A stretch of DNA of 64,000 nucleotides from Diadophis punctatus similis (lineage: Eukaryota > Chordata > Lepidosauria > Squamata > Dipsadidae). Within the stretch, counting starts at the first letter, position 1; every line of letters begins with the position of its first letter. The stretch is taken from positions 3,558,045-3,622,044 of the forward strand of contig JALIGW010000058.1 of NCBI GenBank assembly GCA_023053685.1, in the 5' to 3' direction. Below the pieces are notes generated by a model that searched no databases, was not told the origin of the DNA, and worked only from the letters and a program-made list of their open reading frames with translations. Of the stretch, positions 63,640-64,000 are shown one piece after another. A program made the translations under genes and the position numbers.

Positions 63640-64000
63640 GATGGGATGAAGAGATGCTGCCTTGGAAGTGGTCAGATAAGGGAGGTATGTCCTACCACAT
63701 ACCTCCCTACGACCGGTTAGGTCCCACAGAGTTGGCCTCCTCCAGGTCCCGTCAACCAAGCAATGCCGGTTGGCGGGTCCGCGGGGGAGAGCCTTCTCTG
63801 TGGCGGCTCCATCTCTGTCCCCTCCCTACTGGCCTTCCGTAAAGCTGTTAAAACCTGGCTCTTCCGGCAGGCGTATGAATGATGGGAAATGTTTTTTTAA
63901 ATTTTTATATGTATTTTAAGCGTCTTCTACGGTTGTTTTAAATTCATTGTTCATCTTTATGTTGTACGTCGCCCTGAGTCCCTCGGGTGATGGGCGGCCT
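63640..64000 (+). mobile_element. L2-like LINE 3' end, cut by the window
   Basis: RGRAFSVAAP-type coding with a small deletion, then KAVKTWLFRQAYE-like sequence and the tail gtcgccctgagtccctcggg. The window ends inside the tail. Confidence 0.82.

Overview
This is vertebrate nuclear DNA, most likely from a squamate reptile and probably an advanced snake. The coding content is two split, intron-rich genes with GT-AG junctions. The rest is LINE CR1 and L2-like fragments, tRNA-derived SINEs, hAT-like and TA-flanked (mariner-like) non-autonomous DNA transposons, Penelope-like repeats, solo LTRs and long microsatellites. The squamate/snake call rests on the repeat mix, including CR1 copies whose 3' ends run into ATTCT-type microsatellites. 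There is no bacterial, plasmid or phage content.

Both genes lie on the + strand. NSFL1C (p47, the p97/VCP adaptor) occupies about 4.4-15.8 kb. Eight coding exons encode 335 residues from the end of the UBA domain through the SEP and UBX domains to the stop. The first coding exon (about 35 codons in other vertebrates) lies upstream of the window. FKBP1A (FKBP12, a prolyl isomerase) is complete at 28.48-49.93 kb: four coding exons, 108 residues, a CpG-island promoter at about 28.0-28.7 kb, a 19.7-kb second intron, and a 3' UTR to a poly(A) signal at 51.66 kb. As I recall it, this order and orientation match human 20p13. I found no further protein gene downstream.

Layout: 0-4.4 kb, NSFL1C intron 1 (CR1, hAT-like and TA-flanked elements). 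4.4-15.8 kb, NSFL1C exons, with introns holding a MITE-derived array, a Penelope-like tandem region, a large TTTC tract and two SINE-derived minisatellites. 16-27.9 kb, intergenic repeats. 28-51.7 kb, FKBP1A. 51.7-52.7 kb, an eight-copy SINE-derived array just past the FKBP1A poly(A) site. 53-64 kb, intergenic repeats including a 2.8-kb, 47-bp satellite.

The main novelty is repeat biology. (1) At several loci a mobile element body has become a minisatellite: 66-67-bp units from a SINE, about 119-bp units from another SINE, and 31-, 47- and 138-bp units from a palindromic hAT-like MITE. Two arrays keep exact periodicity over 21 and 54 periods, and the largest has a 470-bp higher-order repeat. 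(2) A Penelope-like repeat carries the conserved parts of a hammerhead ribozyme (CTGATGA, GAAACGTC and matching stems), in tandem and as inverted pairs. (3) Unrelated hAT-like elements repeatedly sit at one position in CR1 3' tails. (4) A MITE places a fully pairing 37-bp hairpin in the FKBP1A 3' UTR. (5) At 44.8-47.3 kb, elements are nested four deep.
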